Part shown: positions 1 through 8,244 of the stretch, in pieces
How positions within the stretch are numbered: the stretch's first letter is position 1
Layout: each line of letters opens with the position of its first letter
Source: DASPMP01 sp035248725
GTDB taxonomy: Bacteria > Gemmatimonadota > Gemmatimonadetes > Gemmatimonadales > Gemmatimonadaceae
DNA length: 27,153 nt
Assembly: GCA_035248725.1 (NCBI GenBank)
Contig: DATFHG010000209.1
Span: 1-27,153, forward strand
Reading direction: 5' to 3'
Program-made: the position numbers and the translations under genes
Notes under the pieces: model-generated
Database searches by the model: none
Told to the model about the DNA's origin: nothing
The model's input: the letters and a program-made list of their open reading frames with translations, nothing else

Positions 1-1155
1 GTCGTTGAAGTCGTTGATCATCGAGTGTCCGTAGTATTCGCCGAGACGCCAGGCGTGAATCTCCGCGGTATCGAACGACGCGGGTGTGCCCTCCGTGAAC
101 AGCAGGTGCTTGTCCGGGAAGGTCTCGCGCACCAGCCGCACGTTGTCGAACATCATCGACCCGCCGCTCCACGGCTCGTACCAGTGGAATCCGATCCCCC
201 ACACGTACTTCGCGGCATCCGGGTCGGCGAGGATGGTGCTGACGCGCTGGTAGATGAGGTCCCTGTTGTGGTCCCACGCGATGATCTTCTTCGCGGCGAG
301 CCCCGCGCGCTGCATCGTCGGACCGAGAAAGCGCTTGAGGAAATCCCGTTCGTCTTCGGCCGTGAAGATGCACGACTCCCACGTCTGCGTCGCCATCGGC
401 TCGTTCTGCACCGTCACGCCCCAGATGGGGATGCCCTCGCTCTCGTACGCACGGATGAACTTCGTGAAGTAGTTCGCCCACGCCTGTCGCAGCTCGGGCT
501 TGAGCTTGCCGCCGTGCAGCATGTCGTTGTTGGTCTTCATGAACGCGGGCGGACTCCACGGGCTGGCGAACAGCGTCAGCTTCCCGCCGGCGGTCGCCAG
601 CGCCTGCTTGATGAACGGGATGCGGAACTGGCGGTCGTGCGCCACGCTGAACGACTTCAGTGCCGCGTCGCCTTCGTCCACGTATGTGTAGCTCGCGGAT
701 GAGAAATCGCAGCTGTGGATCGTCGTACGCCCGAGCGTGTAGCCGATGCCCTTCGTGGGGTCGTAGTACGCGTCGAGCACCTCGCGCTGCTTCGCGGCGG
801 GCAGCTTGGCGAACGTCTCCGCCGACGCGTCGGTCAGCGCACCTCCGATGCCCACGATCGTCTGCGCGCGCTTCGTGGGATCCACGAAGACGCACACCTG
901 CGTCTCCATGGGCTGGCCCATTGGCTTGAACGCGATGGTCTGCGTGCGCGTCAGCCGGTGGTCGGTGTTTGCGGCCGTCTCGTAGACGTCGACTGCGGAC
1001 AAGTGCAGATCCCTGGCTTCGCTCGGGATGACCTCGCTGTCATCCCGACCAAAGGGAGGGATCTGTACTTCGCCAACCTCGCCAACCGCGCCAACTCTGC
1101 CGAGCGCGAGGGCGGACGCGGACGCTGCCAGAAAACCACGGCGATCGATTGTCAT
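1..1155 (-). CDS. GH30-family glycoside hydrolase (glucosylceramidase-like), Tat-exported, C-terminus outside the window
   Basis: The open minus-strand frame runs off the left edge; 385 residues are visible. The N-terminus MTIDRRGFLAASASALALG is a twin-arginine signal, so the enzyme should be exported folded. The family hydrolyses beta-linked glucosides or xylosides with a retaining mechanism. Visible motifs are VGIGGALTDASAETF (101-115), FASPWSPPAFMKTNN (196-210), VQNEPMATQTWESC with acid/base Glu252 in NEP, and LLFTEGTP with probable nucleophile Glu355. HAWRLGEYYGHSMINDFND at the edge matches the later GH30 barrel. About 100 further residues are expected beyond the edge. Residues of roughly 31-52 are encoded by a palindromic repeat (1001-1070) lying between the Tat signal and the first beta-strand, so they are probably a neutral linker. 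The start is the only ATG that puts the RR motif at the N-terminus. The gene diverges from the cupredoxin-like gene at 1205. Family call is strong; exact substrate unknown. Confidence 0.93.
   Translation of the reverse strand, partial: MTIDRRGFLAASASALALGRVGAVGEVGEVQIPPFGRDDSEVIPSEARDLHLSAVDVYETAANTDHRLTRTQTIAFKPMGQPMETQVCVFVDPTKRAQTIVGIGGALTDASAETFAKLPAAKQREVLDAYYDPTKGIGYTLGRTTIHSCDFSSASYTYVDEGDAALKSFSVAHDRQFRIPFIKQALATAGGKLTLFASPWSPPAFMKTNNDMLHGGKLKPELRQAWANYFTKFIRAYESEGIPIWGVTVQNEPMATQTWESCIFTAEDERDFLKRFLGPTMQRAGLAAKKIIAWDHNRDLIYQRVSTILADPDAAKYVWGIGFHWYEPWSGGSMMFDNVRLVRETFPDKHLLFTEGTPASFDTAEIHAWRLGEYYGHSMINDFND
1001..1070. repeat. 70-bp imperfect palindrome (REP/MITE-like, 'IPSEARDL' type) inside the GH30 gene
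   Basis: The core arms 1007-1032 and 1039-1064 are inverted copies (22 of 26 positions match) around the spacer ctcgct. The arms extend outward to 1001 and 1070 with 5 of 6 more matches. The right-arm core reads GTCATCCCGACC then AAAGGGAGGGATCT. The minus strand gives VIPSEARDLHL inside the GH30 protein. From memory, sequences of this kind recur across environmental bacterial genomes; only this one copy is in the window. Confidence 0.8.
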
Positions 1156-1204
1156 AGAGTGCGGTTGGGTTGCGACAAATCTGGCGCATGACAGATTCCC
1201 GCGC

Positions 1205-1984
1205 ATGCACACGTTGACGTTGATCGCTCTTTCGTCGCTGCTGGGGTCGAGACCAACGCTTCCCGGCCACGTCGTAGACGTATATGCGCGCGACTTCTTC
1301 TTTCGCGCGCCGGATACGATTCCCGCCGGGCTCACCACGCTTCGACTACACGTGCAGCAGGGCGCGCACATTGCCGTGCTGATGCGCCTCGACTCCGGTC
1401 ACACCGCCGCGGATCTGTTGCGGTCGCGGCGGGAGGGCAACGCGCGCCCCGCATGGGTGCACATGCTCGGCGGACCGGGGTTTCCAGCACCCAACGGCAC
1501 AGCGAACGCGACGCTTGCGCTGGAGCCGGGCAGTTACGTGCTCATGTGCGACGTGGAGGCTCCGAACCACACGCGGCATTTCGAGATGGGGATGTTTCAC
1601 CAGCTCGTAGTGCGCTCCATGCGCGACGCGCCTTATGCACTACCTGCTGACGATGCGGTGATTACGGTTAGCGACCACGCCTTCGAGATCTCCGCGCCGC
1701 TCCGCGCAGGCAGTCGCGTGCTTCGCGTCGTCAATGGCGGCTCCGTGATGCACGAATTGCGGCTGGTCCGGGTATTACCCGGTCACACGGGACGCGAGTC
1801 CATCCAGTGGAAACCCGGCGACGACACACCGCGGCCGGACGAGGACGTCACGGCGATCGTCGGACTGATGCCGGCCGCCGCGCTCACGACCACCGTGGCC
1901 CTCGCGGCCGGCGAGTATGTCGCCTTCGACGTGGCCCACGTCGCGGACGGATTGCTCCAGATCGTGCACGTCCTCCCGCGGTGA
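1205..1984 (+). CDS. Exported two-domain cupredoxin-like protein
   Basis: 259 residues. A short hydrophobic N-terminus (MHTLTLIALSSLLG) suggests export. Two tandem beta-sandwich domains can be seen. The first (about 25-140) starts at DFFFRAPDTIPAGLTTLRLH and ends GSYVLMCDVEAPNHTRHFEM then GM, the Cys-His-Met loop layout of type 1 copper sites. The second (about 148-259) has the same lead-in (FEISAPLRAGSRVLRVVNGG, then MHELRLVRV), but its loop reads GEYVAFDVAHVADGLLQIV, with Asp where Cys is expected and no Met. Domain 1 could bind copper; domain 2 probably cannot. The ATG at 1205 is chosen because earlier in-frame codons run through the divergent GH30 start. No clear ribosome binding site is seen. 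The stop overlaps the GTG of the next gene (GTGA), implying coupled translation. Function unknown; electron transfer or copper handling is possible. Confidence 0.72.
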   Translation: MHTLTLIALSSLLGSRPTLPGHVVDVYARDFFFRAPDTIPAGLTTLRLHVQQGAHIAVLMRLDSGHTAADLLRSRREGNARPAWVHMLGGPGFPAPNGTANATLALEPGSYVLMCDVEAPNHTRHFEMGMFHQLVVRSMRDAPYALPADDAVITVSDHAFEISAPLRAGSRVLRVVNGGSVMHELRLVRVLPGHTGRESIQWKPGDDTPRPDEDVTAIVGLMPAAALTTTVALAAGEYVAFDVAHVADGLLQIVHVLPR

Positions 1985-3096
1985 AGGCGCGCCGCTCCCG
2001 ATTCGGCGCACGCAGACGCGAGCGCCTGCTCGCGTCACCGCGCTTCGACGGGCGGGTCTTCCGCAACACCTTTCCCGTGTCGGCGGGACTCAAGCCGGGC
2101 GTCGAGCGGCCGACGATGCGCGACTTCCTCTGTCCCAGCGAGGATCGCGTGCCCTCATCGCCGCTGCCGCTCGTGGATCCCGTCTACACGTGGATGCAGC
2201 GCACGTCATCCGGCCTTCGCGTCACGTGGCTCGGCCATTCCACGTTGTTGATCGAGATCGACGGCGCGCGCCTGCTCACGGACCCGGTGTGGAGCGAGCG
2301 GGCGTCGCCGCTGCCGTTCGCCGGCCCGAAGCGCTTCCATCCGCCGCCCGCCGCGCTCGACGCCCTGCCACCGCTGGACGCGGTGATTCTGTCGCACGAC
2401 CACTATGATCACCTCGATCGCGTCACCGTGCGCACACTGGCGAGAATGCAGCCGAAGGTCCCCTTCATTACCTCACTCGGCGTCGGCGAACGGCTCGAGC
2501 GATGGGGCGTGCCGCCAAAGCGCGTGACGGAGCTGGACTGGTGGGACACCGCGGACGTGAAGGGCGTGACCGTCACCGCTGGCCCCGCGCAGCACTTCTC
2601 GGGTCGAGGCATCCGCGACCGGAACACCACGCTGTGGTCGTCCATGCACCTGCGCGGGCCGCGCCATTCCTTCTTTTTCGGCGCGGACACGGGCCTCACG
2701 CCGGAATACTCCGACATCGCGAAGCGACTCGGCCCGTTCGACATGGTGGCGCTGGAGATCGGCGCGTACCACCCGTCGTGGGGCGACATTCACATGGGGC
2801 CGGTCAACGCGCTGCGCGCGTACGAGATGCTCGGCAGCGGCGCCTTTCTTCCCATCCACTGGGCGACGTTCAACCTCGCGATCCATCCGTGGAGTGAGCC
2901 CGCGGAAACGGTGTACCGCAACGGCACCGCCGCGGGCGTGCCGCTCGTCATGCCGCGACTGGGCGCGCCGACAGAGCCAAGCCATTTCGTGGGCGTGGAT
3001 CCGTGGTGGCGCAGCGTGACCAGCGCGGCGCCGGAGCCGATCGCGGACGCGCGCGCGCCCGAGAGTCTGCAACCGCTCGAGCGCATGGCCGACTGA
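1981..3096 (+). CDS. UlaG/NAPE-PLD-like metallo-beta-lactamase-fold hydrolase
   Basis: 371 residues from a GTG that overlaps the preceding stop codon. The zinc-binding signature SHDHYDHLD (His139, His141, Asp143, His144) follows VTWLGHSTLLIEIDGARLLT, the typical opening of the lipid-hydrolase/UlaG branch of the fold. Further probable ligands are the His in GPAQHFSGRG, the Asp in FGADTGLT and the His in LPIHWATFN. The N-terminal segment (FDGRVFRNTFPV, then MRDFLCPSEDR) and length fit bacterial NAPE-PLD-like proteins, which are phosphodiesterases cleaving N-acyl-phosphatidylethanolamine in characterised members. No signal peptide is seen, so it is probably cytoplasmic. It is the second gene of a short plus-strand operon. 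Substrate cannot be told from sequence. Confidence 0.88.
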   Translation: MKARRSRFGARRRERLLASPRFDGRVFRNTFPVSAGLKPGVERPTMRDFLCPSEDRVPSSPLPLVDPVYTWMQRTSSGLRVTWLGHSTLLIEIDGARLLTDPVWSERASPLPFAGPKRFHPPPAALDALPPLDAVILSHDHYDHLDRVTVRTLARMQPKVPFITSLGVGERLERWGVPPKRVTELDWWDTADVKGVTVTAGPAQHFSGRGIRDRNTTLWSSMHLRGPRHSFFFGADTGLTPEYSDIAKRLGPFDMVALEIGAYHPSWGDIHMGPVNALRAYEMLGSGAFLPIHWATFNLAIHPWSEPAETVYRNGTAAGVPLVMPRLGAPTEPSHFVGVDPWWRSVTSAAPEPIADARAPESLQPLERMAD

Positions 3097-3099
3097 GGC

Positions 3100-3129
3100 T
3101 TGCGAAGACCGGCACCTGCTTTGCACTAT
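3100..3129 (+). promoter_or_regulatory. Possible sigma-70-like promoter before the small membrane protein gene
   Basis: TTGCGA at 3100-3105 and CACTAT at 3124-3129 are separated by 18 bases and lie in the 41-bp gap before the GTG at 3138. If real, transcription would begin almost at the start codon, giving a leaderless message. The match is weak and the gene may simply be read from the upstream operon. Confidence 0.2.
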
Positions 3130-3137
3130 AAAGTGAC

Positions 3138-3614
3138 GTGACGTTCCTGAGGCGTTTGCGCGGCGCGATCGGCATGGGCCTGGTGTGGGCGCTGGGCTGG
3201 GCTGTCGCCGGCCTCGCGATCGGCGTGAGCAGCAGGCTCATACCCGGCCTGCCGTGGGATCGCTTCTTCGACGTGTTCGACGCACCGCTCCCGGCCCTCG
3301 GCGTTCCGGGCTTCGTCGGCGGCGTGCTGTTCTCGCTCGTGCTCGGCGTCGCGGCGCGCCGTCGCCGCTTCGACGAGCTGTCCCTGCCGCGTGTGGCGGC
3401 GTGGGGCGCCGTCGGCGGTCTGCTGCTGAGTCTCGTGCCGGCGACGATGGCGAGCGTGGGCCTGGCGCAGCTCGACGGACGCTATGGCGTGTGGCCTCTC
3501 ACCGCGATGATCGCCGTCCCCTTCACGCTCATGAGCAGCGTGTCGGCGTCCGTGTCGCTGATGCTCGCGCGCAACGCCGAGCGCCGGCGCGAGCACGTGC
3601 CGGCGGAAAGCTAG
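3138..3614 (+). CDS. Small multi-spanning membrane protein (paralogue of 15939-16421)
   Basis: 158 residues from GTG. The N-terminus (TFLRRLRGAIGMGLVWALGW) is basic then hydrophobic, and about four hydrophobic segments can be seen: around 12-34, 53-72, 89-107 and 119-142. Between segments 2 and 3 is the conserved loop RRRRFDELSLPR followed by WGAVGGLLLS. A second gene in the window encodes a close relative with the same RGAIGMG and RRRFD-SLPR-WGAVGG blocks, so this is a lineage-specific family of inner-membrane proteins. I recognise no named domain. It ends 1 bp before the convergent gene at 3616, leaving no room for a separate terminator. Confidence 0.75.
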   Translation: MTFLRRLRGAIGMGLVWALGWAVAGLAIGVSSRLIPGLPWDRFFDVFDAPLPALGVPGFVGGVLFSLVLGVAARRRRFDELSLPRVAAWGAVGGLLLSLVPATMASVGLAQLDGRYGVWPLTAMIAVPFTLMSSVSASVSLMLARNAERRREHVPAES

Positions 3615-3615
3615 G

Positions 3616-4197
3616 TCAGGCGCAGCCTTCCACGTACTGCACCTGCGGTCGCTTCCCCGCCCGGAACGTCACCACGGTATCGTGGCCGGTCTCGAACACG
3701 ATCAAGTGCGTGGTGTCGCGAGCGTCCGCGGGCTTCACGGTGAGATAATGGCCGTCCGTGTACTTGTGGGGGGTCACGGTCACGCGCGCGCCGTACAGAT
3801 CATGGATGCGCGACTCGCTGTCGCCGATGCGAGCGCCCTCGCGCGTGGAGATGGCGTGCGTGTGTACGTCGACGCGTGCGACGACGCCGTCTTCGACCAT
3901 CACGACCAAGCTGTCCGGCACGCCCTCCACCTTCGCGTACTCGCAGCCCTTCGACAGCGACGCCAGTGAGGGACTGAGGATGCGAGCGCGCGCGTTCAGC
4001 TGCGCGACGGGCTCGCCGATACGAACAGCGCCGAACCCGGTGTCGGTCAGCGCGTCCGTGGTGGGCCGGGCTCCGCTGGTCGAACCTTGTGCAGGGGCGG
4101 CGACGCTCGTGTCGCGCGTCGACGCGTTTTCCGCGCGATCGCACGCAATCGCGACTGACATGACGGCGAACGCGATCGTTGCCCGCGGGATCGTCAC
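3616..4197 (-). CDS. Putative lipoprotein, unknown function
   Basis: 193 residues. MTIPRATIAFAVMSVAIACD looks like a lipoprotein signal with Cys19, though the position three before the Cys is Ala rather than the usual Leu/Val, so a plain periplasmic protein is possible. A low-complexity Thr/Ser/Ala linker (25-50) leads into a compact domain beginning GFGAVRIGEPVAQLNARA, a pattern common in small secreted proteins with an 'xG.IRiGM' opening. The last residues, including Cys192, may pair with another Cys such as Cys85 in KGCEY. The start codon overlaps the stop of the upstream phosphotransferase-like gene (ATGA), so the two are translated together. No function is recognised. Confidence 0.7.
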   Translation of the reverse strand: MTIPRATIAFAVMSVAIACDRAENASTRDTSVAAPAQGSTSGARPTTDALTDTGFGAVRIGEPVAQLNARARILSPSLASLSKGCEYAKVEGVPDSLVVMVEDGVVARVDVHTHAISTREGARIGDSESRIHDLYGARVTVTPHKYTDGHYLTVKPADARDTTHLIVFETGHDTVVTFRAGKRPQVQYVEGCA

Positions 4198-6731
4198 GAT
4201 GCCTCCGATTCTGACAGGATTTCCACGTAGCCCTCCGTTCCGTGCACGCGGATGCGCTGCCCATCGCGGATCAGGCGCGTGGCATCCACCACACCCACGA
4301 CGGCGGGCAGCCCGTACTCGCGCGCGATCACCGCGCCATGCGTCATCAGTCCGCCGATCTCCGTCACCAGGGCCCTGACGCCCACGAATACCGGCGTCCA
4401 GCTCGGATCCGTGAACGGCGTGACGAGAATGTCGCCCGGCTCCATCGTGGCCTGCGACGGATCGAAGATCACGCGCGCCCGTCCCTCGACGGTGCCCGCG
4501 GAAACAGCGAGCCCCACGAGGGCGCCGGCGGGAACGTCGTCACGCCGATATCTGCCGAAGAACATTTCGCCATCGGACGTCAGCACGCGCGGGGGTGTGA
4601 GAGCCTGATTCGCCCTGAACGTCTCTCTGCGGTCGCGAACGAGCTGCTCGTCAACAACGCCGCTGCGCACCGCGTGCCGCAGCTCCTCGAACCCGAGGAA
4701 GAAGATGTCGTCCCGCTCGCGCAGCGCGCCCGACTGCACCAACCGTTCGGCCTCGCGTAGCAGCGCCAGCTTGTACGCGAAGAGCCGGTTGATGATGAAA
4801 TACTTGGGATACTCGCGGTACCCGCTGAACGTGCGCAGGCGCTCGATCATCTCCTTTGTCTCGCTCGCCTTGCGCTCACCGTCCGGCAGCTCTCGCACGC
4901 GGGCAAGCAGCTCCTTTTCCCACCCCGCCGCCGCACGGCGTCCCTCCTCGAAGCGTTCCCTGCCGGCGCGCGGCCCGAAGTTCCTGACGTTCCCCAGAAT
5001 CATCGGCACGAGCATGAGCGGACGTTCGCTCCAGCGCGGCCGGGTGATGTCGATCTCGCCCAGGCAGCGCATGCCGTACTTGTCCAGCCATGCGCGTATC
5101 GCTTGGCGCGCCTCGCGTCCGCCGTCGATCGCGCCCAGCTCGTCCATGAACGCGACGCGGCTCTCGCGCTCCGCGCGCTCGAGCAAGCCCACGACGGCCG
5201 CGTGCGGACGTATGACGTCCGCCACGTGCATCAGCTCCAGCCCCATTTCGGAGGTGACGTTGTTCGGGACGGATTGCGTCAGCACGTCGGCCGCGTTCTT
5301 CTCGCCGATCCACTCGGAGAGCCGCTCGTTGAGCCACCACGTGGCCTCCATCCCCGCCATGATCGCCTGCATGTTGCGGCGATCGAAGGCGATCCGCTTG
5401 AGCTCCTGCGCATCGGCGACGATGAAGTCGAAGAGCGCGTCGCCGGACTTCTCCGCAATCTCGTGCTTCAGCTTCGCGATCGATTCCTGGCCGCGCGCAA
5501 TCAACTCGGCGACGATCGCGGAGTCGTTCGGGAGCGGCGGCGCTGTGGCGGGCGGCGGTGCTTGAGGCGGCGCGGCGTCGGGGACCATGGGGATGAACTC
5601 GCGCGCGGCCACCGTGCGCAGCGCGTCCGCGAACAGCTCATCCGACTTGGCGATGAGCGCCAGCAAGCCGGCGCGCGCCGCGGGTGACGCCAGCGTGCGC
5701 GCGACGTCCACGAACAGCCGCCCGCCCGCCTCGTGCATCGGCGCCGCCGCGATCATCTGCCACACGGAGATGCCGAGTGGCTTCATCGCGTCCGTCATCA
5801 TCTGCTGATGGCCGACGGAGAGGTAGACGTGCTTCTCGCGATCCGCCGCAACAGGGATCGGAAACAGCGTCGTGATCGGGCGGCTCTGCACGAACTGGAA
5901 GTCGTCGGCGGCCAGGCACCACTCGATGTCCTGGGGCCGGCCAAAGTGCGCTTCGATCGTCCGGCCCAGCCGGGTGAGGCGCGTGATCTCCGCGTCACTG
6001 AGCACCGGCCGCTCCTGCCGCACCGTCCGGGCGACGACGTCACCGTTGTCGACCTGATAGGCGTCCGCGTTCACCAGACCGGAGACGAGCGCCTCGCCGA
6101 GCCCGAAAGTCGCTTCGATCGATGTGACCGTGCGACTCCCCGTGACCGGATCGGCGGTGAACATCACGCCCGACGCCCGAGCGTCGACCATCCGCTGCAC
6201 CACGACTGCCATCTGCACCTTGCGATGGTCGATACGGTTGCGCAGACGGTACGTCACGGCGCGCTCGGTGAAGAGCGACGCCCAGCAGCGGCTCACATGC
6301 CGGACGAGATTGGCGGTGCCCGAGATGTTCAGGTAGCTGTCCTGCTGGCCGGCGAACGACGCAGACGGCAGGTCTTCCGCAGTCGCGCTGGAGCGCACCG
6401 CGAACGCACCATGCTCGTCGATCGCTGCAATCGCGCGCGCGACGTCCGCGGTGAGATCGGCCGGAATCGCTATCGCCTCGATGCTGCCGCGAATCTCGTC
6501 GCTCGCTGCGCGAATCGCCGCGTGGTCATCCGCGCGAAGGCGCGACAGCTTTTCGAGCCGATGCTCGAGCGCGGCGCTGGCCATGACGCGTCCGAATGCC
6601 TGCGTCGTCACGCAGAATCCTGGCGGGACGCGGACGTCGGGGATGCGCGAGAGCTCGCCGAGGTTTGCACCCTTGCCGCCGACGAGCGCGATCTGCGTTC
6701 GGTCGACGGCCGCGAGGTCCAACACGCTCAT
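4194..6731 (-). CDS. rph: Rifampicin phosphotransferase-like PEP-synthase-family enzyme
   Basis: 845 residues in the three-part order of rifamycin phosphotransferases (about 860 residues). The ATP-grasp domain is at about 15-290: GGKGANLGELSRI (18-30), AVRSSATAEDLPSASFAGQQ (111-130), VQRMVDARASGVMFTADPVT (179-198), ending in FVQSRPITTLFP. The middle domain opens with HVYLSVGHQQMMTDAMKPLG (301-320), which I recognise as characteristic of Rph rather than of true PEP synthase. The C-terminal swivelling domain carries catalytic His798 in MTHGAVIAREYGLPAVVGV. Known Rph enzymes use ATP to phosphorylate the C21 hydroxyl of rifamycins, releasing AMP and phosphate. An earlier in-frame start would add 100 basic residues that overlap the S41 gene, so ATG 6731 is preferred. 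It lies 23 bp after the S41 peptidase gene and overlaps the lipoprotein gene. The natural substrate could differ. Confidence 0.87.
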   Translation of the reverse strand: MSVLDLAAVDRTQIALVGGKGANLGELSRIPDVRVPPGFCVTTQAFGRVMASAALEHRLEKLSRLRADDHAAIRAASDEIRGSIEAIAIPADLTADVARAIAAIDEHGAFAVRSSATAEDLPSASFAGQQDSYLNISGTANLVRHVSRCWASLFTERAVTYRLRNRIDHRKVQMAVVVQRMVDARASGVMFTADPVTGSRTVTSIEATFGLGEALVSGLVNADAYQVDNGDVVARTVRQERPVLSDAEITRLTRLGRTIEAHFGRPQDIEWCLAADDFQFVQSRPITTLFPIPVAADREKHVYLSVGHQQMMTDAMKPLGISVWQMIAAAPMHEAGGRLFVDVARTLASPAARAGLLALIAKSDELFADALRTVAAREFIPMVPDAAPPQAPPPATAPPLPNDSAIVAELIARGQESIAKLKHEIAEKSGDALFDFIVADAQELKRIAFDRRNMQAIMAGMEATWWLNERLSEWIGEKNAADVLTQSVPNNVTSEMGLELMHVADVIRPHAAVVGLLERAERESRVAFMDELGAIDGGREARQAIRAWLDKYGMRCLGEIDITRPRWSERPLMLVPMILGNVRNFGPRAGRERFEEGRRAAAGWEKELLARVRELPDGERKASETKEMIERLRTFSGYREYPKYFIINRLFAYKLALLREAERLVQSGALRERDDIFFLGFEELRHAVRSGVVDEQLVRDRRETFRANQALTPPRVLTSDGEMFFGRYRRDDVPAGALVGLAVSAGTVEGRARVIFDPSQATMEPGDILVTPFTDPSWTPVFVGVRALVTEIGGLMTHGAVIAREYGLPAVVGVVDATRLIRDGQRIRVHGTEGYVEILSESEAS

Positions 6732-6754
6732 GCCACTGCTCGTTCCTGCGCGTT

Positions 6755-7852
6755 TCAATGTGTGGAGAAGTCCCGAGCGGCGAGGTACCGACGCGCAAAT
6801 GCAAGTGCGTCGGTCTCCCCGGATGGCAGCTCGACTGCCGGCGTTATTCCCACATTGTCGATCCCGGGACCATGGGCGCGACTCGTCGGCATCATCAATC
6901 GCCGCCAACCCGGCAGTGCTACGCGTCGCACCTCTCCGTAATCGTGGATGCCGGCCGAGTGCGTACCGATCAGCGTCACCTTCGTGCTTTGCCGAGCGGC
7001 GAGCACGAAGTCCTCGCAGCTGCTGGCGCATCCCGAGTCCATCACGACCGCAATCCTGCGCGGCAGTGACAACACGCTCGCGAGCCGGATTATGGTATCC
7101 TGTTGGATCACGACGAAGTGATGTACATGACGCGCCGCGCGCTCGACCAGCAATCGAAGTGACGCGCGCTCGTGGGCAGGCAGGCGGCTGTCGCCCGAAA
7201 GCTCACGGTAGTGCGCGATATTCGCGGGCGACGCCCACATATCGGCCCCGCTGAGGCGAATAGGCCCGCTGTATATGAACGGGATGAGCGTCGTGTACGA
7301 CCCGGTATACCCCCCGCCATTGCCCCGTACGTCGAGTATCAGATATGGCATGGCTCGAAGGCGCGCGGCGTTGTGGTCTATCAGACTGTCGATGACGTGC
7401 TTGTATGCCGCGTCGAAGCTCGGCAGGCGCACCACACTCGTGCTGTCGTCAACGAACTGGAGGGACGGTCGATCCGGGTCATTCGCCTGGTCGGATGCCG
7501 TGGGTTCGCGCGGTCCCGGCGATTGTGGTTTTGGCGCTTCCGACTGCCAGGGACCGATGACGTGCTGATCGTGAAAGAAACGGGTCCACCGCTGAAGCGC
7601 CGGAATGCAAATCGACGGCTCATCTGACCGTCGCGCGATCGCGCGAATCGTGTCGGTGAGAGCGACGAGCTGTGTGCTGCGGCCTGCCACCTTCTCGCGG
7701 TAGCCGGGGTAGTCATTCCTGAAGATGGCTTGCAGCGAGTCGAAGGCAGCGACGCACGACGAATCGCTCATCGCGGAAGTGGATGGTTGCTCCCGTGCTC
7801 CTCCGACGCCCGTGATGCTGACGGCGAGAACGACGAAGAACGCGCCGCTCAT
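6755..7852 (-). CDS. Exported S41-family peptidase (C-terminal processing protease-like)
   Basis: 365 residues. MSGAFFVVLAVSITGVGGAR is a Sec-type signal peptide. A helical N-terminal part (30-100) is followed by the S41 catalytic core: VRLPSFDAAYKHVIDSLI (141-158), LILDVRGNGGGYTGSY (171-186) and RIAVVMDSGCASSCEDFVLA (266-285), where Ser277 aligns with the catalytic Ser of CtpA/Prc and Glu280 is conserved. No PDZ domain is visible, as in the tricorn-core-like S41 enzymes. The short segment 103-130 is Pro/Asp-rich and probably a linker. The ATG at 7852 has a good ribosome binding site (GGGAGG). The gene sits 20 bp after the DoxX-like gene and 23 bp before the phosphotransferase-like gene, so all are probably co-transcribed. 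Substrate unknown. Confidence 0.87.
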   Translation of the reverse strand: MSGAFFVVLAVSITGVGGAREQPSTSAMSDSSCVAAFDSLQAIFRNDYPGYREKVAGRSTQLVALTDTIRAIARRSDEPSICIPALQRWTRFFHDQHVIGPWQSEAPKPQSPGPREPTASDQANDPDRPSLQFVDDSTSVVRLPSFDAAYKHVIDSLIDHNAARLRAMPYLILDVRGNGGGYTGSYTTLIPFIYSGPIRLSGADMWASPANIAHYRELSGDSRLPAHERASLRLLVERAARHVHHFVVIQQDTIIRLASVLSLPRRIAVVMDSGCASSCEDFVLAARQSTKVTLIGTHSAGIHDYGEVRRVALPGWRRLMMPTSRAHGPGIDNVGITPAVELPSGETDALAFARRYLAARDFSTH

Positions 7853-7872
7853 TTCCCTCCCGTGCGGATGTC

Positions 7873-8244
7873 TCAGGGTATCGGCGCGAGAGCGGCCCGC
7901 CCGTACGCGACAAACGCCATGATGAGGCCGAGAACAACCACCATGATGATCGATCCGGTCTCCCGGTATTTCGCGTGCACCCAGACGAACACGAGACTCT
8001 CGAGCGCCAGGATCGTCGCCGCGACGACCGTGAGCGTGGCGTGCCAGTGCAGCACGCCGGGCAGGATCAATCCGATCACGCAGAGGAGCTCTACGACGCC
8101 AAGGGTGGCCCACGCGTTCTTCGGCAGCGCACCGAAGGAGGGCACGTCGCCACTCACCTTGTCGAACATGAACACCTTCATGACGCCCGACGCGCCGTAC
8201 ACGAATGCGCCGAACGCCTGGAAGACCCACAGCAGGATGTTCAT
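7873..8244 (-). CDS. DoxX-like membrane protein
   Basis: 123 residues with four hydrophobic segments: MNILLWVFQAFGAFVYGASG, WATLGVVELLCVIGLILPG, LTVVAATILALESLVFVW and SIIMVVVLGLIMAFVAYG. The layout, with a short polar loop containing KV.....SFGALPK between segments 1 and 2, fits the DoxX-like/DUF4267-type family of small inner-membrane proteins, whose biochemical role is poorly defined. The ATG at 8244 overlaps the stop of the DHFR-fold reductase gene (ATGA), so the two are translationally coupled. Longer in-frame readings overlap that gene and are not credible. Confidence 0.85.
   Translation of the reverse strand: MNILLWVFQAFGAFVYGASGVMKVFMFDKVSGDVPSFGALPKNAWATLGVVELLCVIGLILPGVLHWHATLTVVAATILALESLVFVWVHAKYRETGSIIMVVVLGLIMAFVAYGRAALAPIP

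Noticed and set aside
5733..6941. Plus-strand 402-codon open frame opposite the phosphotransferase-like gene
   Set aside because: No recognisable domain and strong shadow composition; the ATP-grasp motifs are on the minus strand.
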